From assembly GCA_947311845.1 (NCBI GenBank), contig CAMZMU010000063.1, forward strand, positions 54,674,337 through 54,738,336: a stretch of DNA of 64,000 nt, given 5' to 3'. Positions 47,531 through 58,951 of the stretch are shown piece after piece; within the stretch, counting starts at the first letter, position 1, and the number at the start of each line of letters is the position of its first letter. Position numbers and translations under genes: made by a program. Under the pieces are notes generated by a model. The model ran no database searches and had not been told where the DNA came from. It saw only the letters and a list, made by a program, of their open reading frames with translations. This stretch comes from Poa pratensis (lineage: Eukaryota > Streptophyta > Magnoliopsida > Poales > Poaceae).

Positions 47531-47545
47531 CCCCCCCTCCCCCCC
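47531..47545 (-). other. Polypurine tract of the Copia element
   Basis: On minus, a run of G with a single A directly abuts the 3' LTR. This is a textbook plus-strand primer. Confidence 0.9.
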
Positions 47546-49176
47546 TCAATCGCAACAGGGGCACCAATGTTGAGATTGTGTCTACAGAACTGAAACAATG
47601 GCAGTGGGAGAGGTTTAGTAAATATGTCGGCCAACTGATCCTTGGATGAAATGAACCGAATTTGCAACAGCTTCTGTGCAACCCTCTCTCGAACAAAATG
47701 AAAATCCACCTCAATGTGTTTAGTCCGTGCATGAAATACTGGGTTCGAAGAAAGGAACGTTCCACCAATATTGTCACACCATAATACTGGTGGACATCCC
47801 TGAGAAACACCAAGTTCAGCTAGCAAGGCTTGTACCCAAATCAACTCTGCCGTAGCATTAGCAAGCGACTTGTATTCAGACTCAGTACTGGAACGAGACA
47901 CAGTTGCTTGCTTTCTAGCACTCCAAGAAACCAAATTACCACCATAGAAGATGGCATATCCCCCAGTTGATCGCCGATCATCAGGATTACCAGCCCAATC
48001 CGCATCAGAGAAAGCGGACAATAGATCAGAAGACGAGGTAGGCCGTCTCAGTAGTAAACCGTATGTCAAGGTGCCATGAACATACCGCAGTATACGTTTC
48101 ACCGCTGCCAAGTGACTACAACGAGGAGCAGAGAGAAACTGACACACCTTATTGACCGCAAATGCAATATCGGGTCTGGTCATGGTAAGATACTGCAACC
48201 CACCAACAATGCTGCGATAACGTGTAGACTCATCAGCTGAAAGTAAGGTGCCATCAGTAGAACTCAACTTATCAGTAGAGGTCATAGGAGTAGTCGTGGG
48301 GGCACACTTTAACAGGTTAGCACGCCGGAGGAGCTCAGACGCATACTTCTGCTGACTGAGGTGAAGACAACCTGGGGAACGCTTCACCTCTATCCCAAGA
48401 AAGTAATGCAGCTCACCAAGATCCTTGAGAGCAAAAGAAGAACCTAGCTGAACAAGTAGGCAATCAACAGCAGTAGTGGAGGAGCTCACCACAATAATAT
48501 CATCGACATAGATCAGCAAGTATATAGTGACCCCAGGCTTCTGAAGAATAAAGAGGGAAGTGTCGGCAGTAGATGCAACAAACCCAAGTCCAGAAAGAAC
48601 AGCACTCAACCGGGCATGCCAAGCACGAGGAGCCTGTTTTAGTCCATAGAGAGCCTTATCAAGTCGACAGATATAACCAGGACAGGATGAATCCTCAAAA
48701 CCAGGGGGCTGACGCATGTATACCTCCTCCTCAAGAACACCATGCAGGAAGGCATTCTGAATATCTAGCTGGCGAAGGTGCCATCCGTGTGTAAGAGCCA
48801 TGGTCAGCAGTAAGCGAATAGTAGTAGGCTTGACAACAGGGCTGAAGCTATCCTCATAGTCAAGTCCATAACGCTGCTTAAACCCTTTTGCAACCAAGCG
48901 TGCTTTGTATCGCTCTATTGTACCATCAGATTTTTGCTTGATTTTGAAGACCCACTTGCAGTCAATGACATTAACACCAGGGCGAGGAGGAACTAGTCGC
49001 CAAGTCTTGTTGGTTTGAAAAGCAGAGTATTCAGTCTCCATAGCAGTACGCCAGTGAGCACAAGTCATAGCATCATGATGAGTGCGGGGCTCGTTATGAA
49101 CAAGATCGGTAGCACGAGATGTATTCCAGGCCACCATATCATCTGGCAACCGTCTTGGCTGACGAATGCCACGCAT
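47531..49176 (-). CDS. Copia reverse transcriptase and RNase H
   Basis: A continuous frame of about 550 codons on minus carries the RVT_2 domain: WKWVF-like [71 protein letters not shown] and [13 protein letters not shown] (YVDD). The Copia RNase H follows: [37 protein letters not shown] and [15 protein letters not shown], ending [18 protein letters not shown]. The frame runs through the polypurine tract into the LTR. It makes the enzymes for copying and RNA removal. There is no disruption inside these domains, so this half could still be translated if the upstream frames were intact. Confidence 0.93.
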
Positions 49177-50476
49177 TAGTCTGGTGTAACACCAATAGGA
49201 GGGGCAGGTGGCGGCGACGGCATTCCAGCGAGCGGCGAGTCAGGCGACGTAGAGGAGGCCGCTGTGTCGGGCGATCGCCCAGGCGTGGACAGGATGTCGG
49301 AGTGCGGCCCAGCTCGAGGAGGCCCTGCTGAAGGCGAGCCAGGCGTGGGGCCTCGGGTGCATGGCCATCACTGGCGCCATGCATGCGATCGACGTGATCA
49401 ACGTGACCACGTGCCGCGTCAGCTGAACCTTCAGTATCCAGTAATTCGAGACGAGCTCCTCTTCCAACACCTGCACCATGGTTAGGCAAAAGAGACGGTG
49501 TATATGCAGCATCAACAAATTGGTCAGGAGTTGGAGGAGTGGTGGAGATAGATGGTATTGTGGAGTTTTGTGATAAATGAGAGAAAGGAAAAACTGTCTC
49601 GTAAAAAACAACGTCACGAGAGATGTACACTCGGTTTGTAGGAATATGTAGGCACTTGTAACCTTTATGGATGGAGCTATAACCGAGAAAGACACACTGC
49701 TTAGAACGGAACTCAAGCTTGCGGTGATTATAAGGATGGAGATGCGGCCAGCATGCACAACCGAAGACCTTGAGAAAAGTATAATCAGGCACCTCTCCAA
49801 GGAGGCGCTCAAGAGGGGTCTCCATGTTGATGACACGACTAGGCAAACGATTTATGAGAAAACACGCTGTAGAAAACGCATCACTCCAGAAACGGTAAGG
49901 CGCAGAGGCATGTGCAAGCAGAGTTAAACCAGTTTCAACAATATGTCTATGTTTGCGTTCAGCAGTGCCATTCTGTTGGTGTGTATGAGGACAAGAAACG
50001 CGATGTGAAATACCAAGATCAGTGAAAAACTTGTTTAGCCGATGGTATTCACCCCCCCCCAATCCGACTGGACATGAATACTTTTCTTGTTTAAGAGGTG
50101 TTCAACATGTTTTTGAAACTCAATGAAGACATGGAAAACATCAGATTTTTGTTTTAGCAAGTAAAACCATGTAAAGCGACTGTAAGCATCAACAAAACTC
50201 ACATAATACTCATGTCCACTGGTAGAAATAGGGCCAGGGCCCCAAACATCTGAATATATAATCTCTAAAGGAGAAGTAGTAACACGAGTGGACAACGAAA
50301 ACGGTAACTGATGACTCTTGCCTTGCTGACAGGCATCACACACTACAGCTTTATTGACTGACACTGAGGGAAGCTCATGACGGTGAAGACCATGTTGAAC
50401 TATGGGGGTGGCTGGATGCCCTAAGCGTGAGTGCCATTGCTCACGTGAAACTTTAACACCGCTGAAAACTTGCTTG
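49139..50476 (-). pseudogene. Copia integrase, frameshifted at a G run
   Basis: Frame 50364-50035 starts in the zinc-binding segment (CDACQQGKSHQLPF) and enters the core with IYSDVWGPGPIS (Asp) and FVDAYSRFTWFYLLK. At 50052-50060 a run of nine C (G on minus) breaks the frame right at the QSDWGGEY site. Frame 50062-49139 continues with QQNGTAERKHRHIVE (catalytic Glu), FLINRLPS and the GCACWPHLHPYNHRKLE block. The GAG-pre-integrase part upstream is cut off by the nested element at 50477-57226. Confidence 0.9.
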
Positions 50477-50481
50477 ACGGA

Positions 50482-52104
50482 TGATACGTCTCCAACGTAT
50501 CCATAATTTCTGCTGTTCCATGCTTATATTATACCATTTGCTACATGTTTTATATACACTTCGTATCACTTTTATGCATTTTCTGGGACTAACCTATTAA
50601 CAAGATGCCACAGTGCCAGTTCCCTGTTTTCTGCTGTTTTTGGTTTCAGAAAGTTACTTCTGGAAATATTCTCGGAATTGCACGAAACAAAAGGCCAGGT
50701 CCCTATTTTTCCAGCACGTACACGGAGTCCGAAGGAGAGACGAAGGAGAGCCACGAGGTGGCCAAACCACCAGGCGCGGGTGGGCCCAGCCGCGCCACCT
50801 GGTGGTTTGGGCCCCTCGGGGGTCCGCCGACATCGCCCCTTCGCCTATTTATTCCCCGAGACGTGAAAACCCTAAAACACCGAGCCTTTCATCCAGAACA
50901 TATTCGCTGCCGCCGCCGTCGTCAACCCTAACTCGGGGGGTTCTGAAGCTCTTCCCGGCACCCTGCCGGAGAGGGGAATCATCACCGGAGGGCTCTACAT
51001 CGCCATGCCCGCCTCCGGAGTGATGCGTGAGTAGTTCATCCTTGGACTATGGGTCCATAGCAGTAGCTAGATGGTTGTCTTCTCCACTTGTGCCATCATG
51101 TTTAGATCTTGTGAGCTGCCTATCATGATCAAGATCATCTTATTGTAATGCTACATGTTGTGTTTGCTGGGATCTGACTTATATTGATACCTATGTGGAG
51201 CTGAATATTATATTATCATGTCTATGTCATTTGTGATCTTGCATGCTCTCCGTTACTTGTTGAAGCCTTGGCCACGTGAATACTTGTAACTCCAAGAGGG
51301 GGTATTTATGCATGATAGTTGGGTTCAACCTCTATTTAACCTGGGATAGTGACAGCAAGTTCTAAGGTTGTAGATGTGTTGTTGCCACTAGGGGTAAAAC
51401 AGCAATGCTTTATTCAAGGATGAATGTATTGTTTACATTACGCACATTACTTAATGCAATTGTCTGTTGCTTGCAACTTAATACTGGAAGGGGTACGGAT
51501 GTTAACCGGAAAGTGGACTATTTAGGCATAGATGCATGCTGGATAGCGGTCTATGTACTTTGTCGTAATGCCCAAATGAATCTCATAGTAGACACCACAG
51601 CTCACACATGCATGTTATATGCACTTATCAATTGTCAATTGCCCAGCTGTAATTTGTTTACCCAGCATGTTAGTTATCTTATTGGAGAGACACCACTAGT
51701 GAACTGTGGACCCCGGTCCATTCTTTTACATCTGAAATACAATCTACTGCAATCATTGTTCTCTACTGTTTTATGCAAACAAACATCATTTTCCATTCGA
51801 TACGTTTAACCCTTTGTTTTCAGCAAGCCGGTGAGATTGACAACCTCACTGTTAAGTTGGGGCAAAGTAATTTGGTTGTGTTGTGCAGGTTCCACGTTGG
51901 CACCGGAATCCCTGGTGTTGCGCCGCACTACACTCCTTCACCAACACCTTCGAAGCAAACCTCGTTTTCCTACTGGTTCGATTAAACCTTGGTTTCATAC
52001 TGAGGGAAAACTTACTGCTGCACTCATCATACCTTCCTCTTGGGGTTCCCAACTGACGTGTGACGTACAAGCATTGTTTCTGGCACTATTAACTAGAGCC
52101 ACCA
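50482..52104 (+). repeat. LARD LTR, left (5')
   Basis: 1623 bp. Contains CGCCTATTTATTCC (about 50841), a possible TATA region, followed by GTGAAAACCCTAAAACACCG as a likely transcript start area. Confidence 0.93.
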
Positions 52105-52114
52105 ACACGTTTTC

Positions 52115-52132
52115 TGGCGCCGTTGCCGGGGA
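52115..52132 (+). other. Primer binding site of the LARD
   Basis: TGGCGCCGTTGCCGGGGA is complementary to the 3' end of plant tRNA-Asp. It lies 10 bp inside the LTR. Confidence 0.85.
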
Positions 52133-52285
52133 AAACGAATTGCTTCTGCAAGGGGAGTCTCTCACACCCAATCTCTTTACTTTGTTATTTGTCTTGCTTA
52201 GTTTATTTTTATTTAGTCTTGTTTGCTCTCTTTATCAAAAACACAAAAAAATTAGTTACTTGCATCTAGTTTATTTTCTGTTTAG

Positions 52286-52945
52286 TTTTTATTATTTCAT
52301 CATGCTCTCCCTAAGTACACTTTAAAAGAAATATCTGTGGGTAGTGGGTCTATCATTGGAAGAGACAACATTGAAGAATTTTTTAGTCATGTTAGCAAGC
52401 TGAAAGATTTTGAAGATAGATCCTTGGTAGAACTTGCCCCTAATTATGAAATTGCTGCTGCCTCCTTAGTCCACATGCTTGAAGCTAGGTTTGTTAACCT
52501 TAACCCTATAATGCAGCATATGTTTCTTAGACTTCATGATATGGAAGAGGGGGAAAAGAAGGATTTTGTTTTAGAAACCCTTCTCAAAGAATTTGGAGAT
52601 GTAGCTAGTGAAGCTAGAAAAGTTTTTATGCGATATAGGATGCTTGGTTATTACATTGATATCGCCAATATACTTGAAAAATTAGAGAAGGAAAGATCCA
52701 AGTACACTAAAGAAACTAGTTATGAAGGAGAGAATAAAATACCAATTCCTTTTAAGATTGCAGGAATGCATGAGGCACTAGAAAAGAACTTTAATTGGAT
52801 TGTGCCTGAAAATTTATTTGATGAGGATAGTTTACCTAAAAGTAATGAAAGGGGAGTTTCTGAAACTTACATAGATAAAGTGCAATGCATCGTTGAGAAA
52901 ACTTCTAAACTCTCCGTTGATGCTTCTTCTCTTGATAACACTTGA
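52286..52945 (+). CDS. Internal LARD ORF of unknown function
   Basis: An open frame of about 219 codons lies 150 bp after the primer site. It has no in-frame ATG before about 52471; upstream codons include KYTLKEIS. The predicted protein is soluble and largely helical, with IEEFFSHVSKLKDFEDRSL, LEARFVNLNPIMQHMFLRL, DMEEGEKKDFVLETLL, AITFKIAGMHEAL-like FKIAGMHEALEKNF and a Ser-rich end. I do not recognise a domain; it lacks Gag zinc knuckles and any enzymatic motif. It is the only long frame in the interior and is undamaged. It may be a diverged Gag-related or cis-acting sequence conserved in this family. Confidence 0.5.
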   Translation, partial: FLLFHHALPKYTLKEISVGSGSIIGRDNIEEFFSHVSKLKDFEDRSLVELAPNYEIAAASLVHMLEARFVNLNPIMQHMFLRLHDMEEGEKKDFVLETLLKEFGDVASEARKVFMRYRMLGYYIDIANILEKLEKERSKYTKETSYEGENKIPIPFKIAGMHEALEKNFNWIVPENLFDEDSLPKSNERGVSETYIDKVQCIVEKTSKLSVDASSLDNT

Positions 52946-53647
52946 TTTTCACTTTCTGCGCCTAGCTGAAAGGCGTTAAAGAAAAGCGCTTATGGGAGAC
53001 AACCCATCGTTTTTATTTGCTGTTATTTTTGTTTTCTTTGAGTCAAGGAGTTTTGTTACTTCTGTAGCAACTCCTTTGTATCTTTATTTTATCGCAATGT
53101 TGTGCCAAGTAAAGTTCTATATTGAAAGTTGATGCAAGATTTGGATTTCTGCGCAGTGACAGATTTTTAGCTGTCACGGATTTGAGCTTATCTCCCTGTA
53201 GAAAATTCAAAAAATTCTGAGAAAAATCACGCATATTCCTGAGATATGTACGCAACTTTCATTATTTTAGGCCAGATCCATCTGAGCAACTTAAGTGCCT
53301 CGAAAAAATTCGTCATTCCAGACTGTTCTGTTTTTGACAGATTCTGCCTTTTGTTTTGCATTCGCTCTTTTACTGTGTTTGTGTGGATTTCTTTGCTCCA
53401 CAAAGCATTGGTGGCTGTAGCTAATGTCCAGAAGCTTTGGGATTGATTGTATCATTACAGAATATGAGAATTTTTGATTATGCACTAACCCTCTAATGAG
53501 AACTGTCTTGAGTTTGGTGTGAAGGAAGTTTTCAAGGATCAAGCGAGAAGGGTGATATTATGTGATCAAGAAGAGTGAAAAGCCTAAGCTTGGGGATGCC
53601 CCCGTGGTTCATCCCAACCATATTCAGAGAGACTCAAGCGTCTAAGC

Positions 53648-53669
53648 TTGGGGATGCCCAAGGCATCCC
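53648..53669 (+). repeat. GGGGATGCC hairpin in the LARD interior
   Basis: GGGGATGCC and GGCATCCCC form a perfect 9-bp stem with a 3-nt loop (CAA), directly after the second TAAGCTTGGGGATGC copy. Confidence 0.7.
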
Positions 53670-55582
53670 CTTCTTCATCAACAAACTTATCAGGTCATCT
53701 CTAGTGAAACTATATTTTAATTCTTTCACATCTTATGCGCTTTACTTGGAGCGTCTGTGTGTTTTTATTTTTGTTTTTGTTTGAATAAATTCGGATCCTA
53801 GCAATCCTTGTGTGGGAGAGAGACACGCTCCGCTTTTTCATGTGAATACTCATGTTCTTCACTTATATTTGTTGAGTATTCTTAACTAGCTACTGCAGTG
53901 CTTTTAGCTCCTGTTTTTCATGCATCTCTTCGAGCTGTTAGCACTTGTTTATAAATACTCTCTTGCTGCATTATATTATCATTTGGAGAGTTTATGTTTA
54001 ATAAATTATTGGTGTTTGTTTGGAAGAAAGAAAATGCTACATGTAGTAGTTGGTATTGGAAAAGACATATGCATTCTTGTAGATCATTGTCTTGTTTTGA
54101 TTTGATGCTTTGCAATTGTTTTGAGCTCTCAAGTAGATCATGTTTAAGCTCTTGCATCATGTAGTTAAAGCCTAGTAGTGGAGAACTACCGTAGAGCTTG
54201 TTGAGACTTGGGATGCATATTTGTTCTCTCTAAGGTCTAGATATTTTCTGGTAAAATGTTTGAGCAACAAGGAAGACAGTGTAGAGTCTTATAATACTTG
54301 CAATATGTTTTTATGTGATTCTTGCTGTACCGGTTTATACTTGTGTTTGCTTCAAACAACCTTGCTAGCCTAAACTCTGTACTGAGAGGGAATGCTTCTC
54401 GTGCATCCAAAACTTGAGCCAAAACCCATGCCATTTGTGTCCACCATACCTACCTACTATGTGGTATTTCCTGCCATTCCAAGTAAATATTTCATGTGCT
54501 ACCTTTAAACTATTCAAAACTTTATTACTCCTTATTTGTGTCAATGTTTTATAGCTCATGAGGAAGTATGTGGTGTTTTATCTTTCAATCTTGTCATTTA
54601 CTTCTGACAGACTTTCACCTGGACTAGTGGCATATACATCCGCTTATCCAATAATTTGCAAAAAGAGCTGGCAACGGGGTGCCCAGCCCCAATTAATTAC
54701 AACTTTCATTAATAATTCTCTTCACATGTTTTGCCCTGATTTATCAGTAAGCAACTTAATTTTGCAATAGACACTCCTCCATGGTATGTGAATGTTGGAA
54801 GGCACCCGAGGATTCGGTTAGCCATGGCTTGTGTAAGCAAAAGGTTGGGAGGAGTGTCATCTATAAAGAAACTAAAATACATGTGTAAACAAAAGAGAAG
54901 AGGGATGATCTACCTTGCTGGTAGAGATAACGTCCTTCATGGGAGCCGCTCTTTGAAAGTCTGGTTGACAAGGGGGTTAGAGTGCCCACTACCATTCGTT
55001 GACAACAACAAACACCTCTCAAATACTTATTTTGTGCTCTCTATATGCTTTCGAAAACTTAAAAAGCTCTAGCACATGATTTAATCCCTGCTTCCCTCTG
55101 CGAAGGGCCTATCTTTTACTTTATGTTGAGTCAGTTTACCTACTCCTTTCTATCTTAGAAGCAAACACTTGTGTCAACTTTGTGTGCATTGATTCTTACA
55201 TATTTACTTATTGCACTTGTTATATTGCTTTATGTTGACAACTATCCATGAGATATACATGTTACAAGTTGAAAGCAAATGCTGAAACTTAATCATCCTT
55301 TGTGTTGCTTCAATGCCTTTTACTTTGAATCTATTGCTTTATGAGTTACCTCTTATGCAAAACTTTTTGATGCTTGTCTTGAAAGTACTATTCATGAAAA
55401 GTTTTTGCTTATATGATTCATTGTTTACTCTTTATCTATTTGTTAGCAAACTATAGATCATTGCTTTGAGTCACTTCATTCATGACATGAGCCTTGCAAT
55501 ATATTGATCAAGATTGTGTGAAAGCATGTCTCCTCAGAAATTATTTGTTGTTATCGTTTTACCTACTCGAGGACGAGTAGAA

Positions 55583-55599
55583 CTAAGCTTGGGGATGCT
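55583..55599 (+). other. Polypurine-tract region of the LARD
   Basis: CTAAGCTTGGGGATGCT abuts the 3' LTR. The GGGGATG core is the likely primer. Confidence 0.6.
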
Positions 55600-57221
55600 T
55601 GATACGTCTCCAACGTATCCATAATTTCTGCTGTTCCATGCTTATATTATACCATTTGCTACATGTTTTATATACACTTCGTATCACTTTTATGCATTTT
55701 CTGGGACTAACCTATTAACAAGATGCCACAGTGCCAGTTCCCTGTTTTCTGCTGTTTTTGGTTTCAGAAAGTTACTTCTGGAAATATTCTCGGAATTGCA
55801 CGAAACAAAAGGCCAGTCCCTATTTTTCCAGCACGTACACGGAGTCCGAAGGAGAGACGAAGGAGAGCCACGAGGTGGCCAAACCACCAGGCGCGGGTGG
55901 GCCCCAGCCGCGCCACCTGTGGTTTGGGCCCCTCGGGGGTCCGCCGACATCGCCCCTTCGCCTATTTATTCCCCGAGACGTGAAAACCCTAAAACACCGA
56001 GCCTTTCATCCAGAACATATTCGCTGCCGCCGCCGTCGTCAACCCTAACTCGGGGGGTTCTGAAGCTCTTCCCGGCACCCTGCCGGAGAGGGGAATCATC
56101 ACCGGAGGGCTCTACATCGCCATGCCCGCCTCCGGAGTGATGCGTGAGTAGTTCATCCTTGGACTATGGGTCCATAGCAGTAGCTAGATGGTTGTCTTCT
56201 CCACTTGTGCCATCATGTTTAGATCTTGTGAGCTGCCTATCATGATCAAGATCATCTTATTGTAATGCTACATGTTGTGTTTGCTGGGATCTGACTTATA
56301 TTGATACCTATGTGGAGCTGAATATTATATTATCATGTCTATGTCATTTGTGATCTTGCATGCTCTCCGTTACTTGTTGAAGCCTTGGCCAAGTGAATAC
56401 TTGTAACTCCAAGAGGGGGTATTTATGCATGATAGTTGGGTTCAACCTCTATTTAACCTGGGATAGTGACAGCAAGTTCTAAGGTTGTAGATGTGTTGTT
56501 GCCACTAGGGGTAAAACAGCAATGCTTTATTCAAGGATGAATGTATTGTTTACATTACGCACATTACTTAATGCAATTGTCTGTTGCTTGCAACTTAATA
56601 CTGGAAGGGGTACGGATGTTAACCGGAAAGTGGACTATTTAGGCATAGATGCATGCTGGATAGCGGTCTATGTACTTTGTCGTAATGCCCAAATGAATCT
56701 CATAGTAGACACCACAGCTCACACATGCATGTTATATGCACTTATCAATTGTCAATTGCCCAGCTGTAATTTGTTTACCCAGCATGTTAGTTATCTTATT
56801 GGAGAGACACCACTAGTGAACTGTGGACCCCGGTCCATTCTTTTACATCTGAAATACAATCTACTGCAATCATTGTTCTCTACTGTTTTATGCAAACAAA
56901 CATCATTTTCCATTCGATACGTTTAACCCTTTGTTTTCAGCAAGCCGGTGAGATTGACAACCTCACTGTTAAGTTGGGGCAAAGTAATTTGATTGTGTTG
57001 TGCAGGTTCCACGTTGGCACCGGAATCCCTGGTGTTGCGCCGCACTACACTCCTTCACCAACACCTTCGAAGCAAACCTCGTTTTCCTACTGGTTGATTA
57101 AACCTTGGTTTCATACTGAGGGAAAACTTGCTGCTGCACTCATCATACCTTCCTCTTGGGGTTCCCAACTGACGTGTGACGTACAAGCATTGTTTCTGGC
57201 ACTATTAACTTAGAGCCACCA
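55600..57221 (+). repeat. LARD LTR, right (3')
   Basis: 1622 bp, more than 99% identical to the left copy by eye. Identical open frames in both LTRs (such as 51405-51809 and 56522-56926) reflect this duplication. Confidence 0.93.
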
Positions 57222-57226
57222 ACGGA

Positions 57227-57757
57227 CGTTTCATCAAGCCTGTAAAGCTCACCACGGCAACCTCCACTAAGAAGAACGTCTCTCGAAGCCCGGTCCTTAA
57301 CAAGAAAATACCAAGGATGAAATTCAAAGAAGGCGTTATTATCACGTGTAAATTTTCTTCACGGAGAGGAGGTTGCGTGTGATGGAAGGAACATGAAGAA
57401 TATTTTTAAGATGAAGTGGATGTGATGATGAAGGAATAGTAGAATGACCAATATGTTTAATGTGCATACCTGAACCGTTCGCGGTTTGCACTTGATCCTT
57501 GCCATTGTAGGCTCGTGTACGGAGAGCTTGGCGAGGTCGTTGGTGAAGTGATTAGTAGCCGCCGTGTCAGCATACCAGGCGGGGTCGATCGGATAGGATG
57601 GAGTCACGTCGTATGAGGTGTTGTTGGCGCGGGTGTTGGCAGCAGCAGCGTTGGCGGAGCGTTTGGTGAAGGCAGCGAGCTGCTTGTCCTTGTAACGGCC
57701 GTCATTACCGGCGCCTAGGTAGTCGGGATCATACCGCTTGAAACAGCAGGAACCCAC
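57227..57757 (-). pseudogene. Copia zinc knuckle, protease and pre-integrase part
   Basis: On minus, the Gag zinc knuckle CQICSRVGHVGSC (CX2CX4HX4C) spans a frame change at about 57760. The protease site appears as DPAWYADTAATNHFTND, where the usual DTGATNH has Ala for Gly. The pre-integrase region follows with LHLKNI-like words, then reaches the LARD insertion at 57226. Frameshifts prevent a continuous product. Confidence 0.8.
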
Positions 57758-58709
57758 ATGTCCAACCCTGCTGCAAATCTGGCATGTGGGACGGTTGCCA
57801 CCGCCACCACCGCGGGAAGAACCACCACCATCACTGCGCTGCCGTGGATTGACAGACGGTGGTGTTGGCTGGTTGTAGAAGGAAGCCGAGGGAGCAGCAG
57901 CACGCCCCTGAAGTTGACGTTGGCCATGTGGACATCGGCGCCAAGATCGGCGCGACGCGCGTTCATGCGCTGCTCAGTAGCAAGGAGCTGCGCATAGACG
58001 TCCCGGACCGGCATAGGATCACTGAGCGCCCTGGCCGAGACCATCTGAACAAGAGCATCATAATCGCCATCTAGCCCCGCACAGAAGTATCCAGTAAACT
58101 CGTCGGACGTAGCGGCTGGCCAATGGACGCCAGCACATCTGCCATGGCCTTGACCTCGTTGAAGAACACGGTGGCAGTTTTGTCCAGCTTCTTGGCCTTG
58201 TTGAGTTCGCCACGGATCTGCATCGCACGTGCCGTAACTGCGAGGCGAAGCTGGCGGATAGGGTTTCCCACGCCTCTTGGGACGTGGTCACCATCGTCAT
58301 CATCCCGAGGACACTCTCGTGGAGGGAGCAGTTGATGGCGGTGAGGATGGCCTGATCCTGTTGATGCCAGGCAGCGAACTGCGGTTGGGGATCATCGCCG
58401 CTCAACAGCGTTGTTTGCAGCGGCAGGGTTGGGGATCGTCGCAGACGGACACGGGAGAGTGCCATCGACAAACCCAAAAAGCAGATTGCTTCTTAGCATG
58501 GGAACAACTTGAGTCTTCCAGTAGATGAAGTTGTTGGGGTTGAGACAGACAGTGATCCGTCCCGTCAGGTTGATCGACGACGATGGGATGAGCGAGGTCG
58601 CAGTGGAGGCCCCAGCCATCGTTGAGCCGGAGAGGCCAGGGAAGGCGGTGCTGAGGGAGCCCGAGTAGACAGCCGAGGTAGCGCTCGAGGTAGAGCTCGA
58701 GGTCGTCAT
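57758..58709 (-). pseudogene. Copia gag, frameshifted
   Basis: It starts at ATG 58709, 98 nt after the primer site. An Ala/Ser/Thr-rich head leads into LNPNNFIYWKTQVVPMLRS, a UBN2-type Gag motif. The frame then changes near 58400 (QFAAWHQQDQAILTAIN, SQEAWETLSASFAS), again near 58250 (ELNKAKKLDKTATVFFNEVK) and near 58080 (DYDALVQMVSARAL, LLATEQRMNARRADL). Gag would form the particle; here it cannot be made whole. Confidence 0.85.
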
Positions 58710-58806
58710 GATCGCAGCGAGGTCGGGAGGTAGGCGGAAGCGAGAATCGTCGGCGGCGCCGATGTGAGTTCGGCGGCAGCGGCGATTTAGGGTTTGGCCG
58801 ATTTCG

Positions 58807-58818
58807 GCTCTGATACCA
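58807..58818 (-). other. Primer binding site of the Copia element
   Basis: TGGTATCAGAGC on minus, complementary to initiator tRNA-Met, directly abuts the upstream LTR. Confidence 0.95.
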
Positions 58819-58946
58819 TGTGAATAAAGTTGGTAGGGTATTGCACGGTACCTCCAAGGGTCCGGCCTATCTCATTATATATGGGTAAAGTTACAATACG
58901 GTACAAGTACAAGTTAGGTTAGAGTCCTATACAAATACGTTTATCA
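58819..58946 (-). repeat. Copia LTR, right (5' LTR)
   Basis: 128 bp; ends next to the tRNA-Met primer site on the inner side and TTAGG on the outer side. Confidence 0.95.
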
Positions 58947-58951
58947 TTAGG

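Larger units (their letters stand above)
52946..55599. other. LARD interior, non-coding
   Basis: About 2.65 kb of AT-rich sequence without a supported ORF. It includes the phrase GAAAAGCGCTTATGGGAGAC soon after the ORF and three copies of TAAGCTTGGGGATGC (about 53585, 53643, 55585). Confidence 0.7.
50482..57221 (+). mobile_element. Non-autonomous LTR element (LARD) nested in the Copia
   Basis: LTRs of 1623 and 1622 bp, TGATACGTCTCC...CCACCA, with a perfect duplication ACGGA (50477-50481, 57222-57226). A tRNA-Asp type primer site follows the left LTR. The 3.5 kb interior has no gag, protease, RT or integrase, only one open frame of unknown function. Between the LTRs I count about three substitutions and five single-base indels, so this is a very recent insertion. 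It must rely on proteins from an autonomous relative. Confidence 0.95.
47402..58946 (-). mobile_element. Copia LTR retrotransposon, split by a nested element
   Basis: Short LTRs of 129 and 128 bp (TG...CA) differ only by one indel. TTAGG is duplicated at 47397-47401 and 58947-58951. Order on minus is gag, zinc knuckle, protease, integrase, reverse transcriptase, RNase H, which is the Copia order. Without the 6.7 kb insertion the element is about 4.8 kb. Gag and the integrase junctions contain frameshifts; the RT/RNase H part is open. Confidence 0.95.

Noticed and set aside
51405..51809. 134-codon frame conserved exactly at 56522-56926
   Set aside because: Conservation is explained by the two near-identical LTRs; no domain.
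58807..58818. Possible tRNA gene fragment
   Set aside because: Only 12 bases complementary to a tRNA end, directly at an LTR border: it is a primer binding site.
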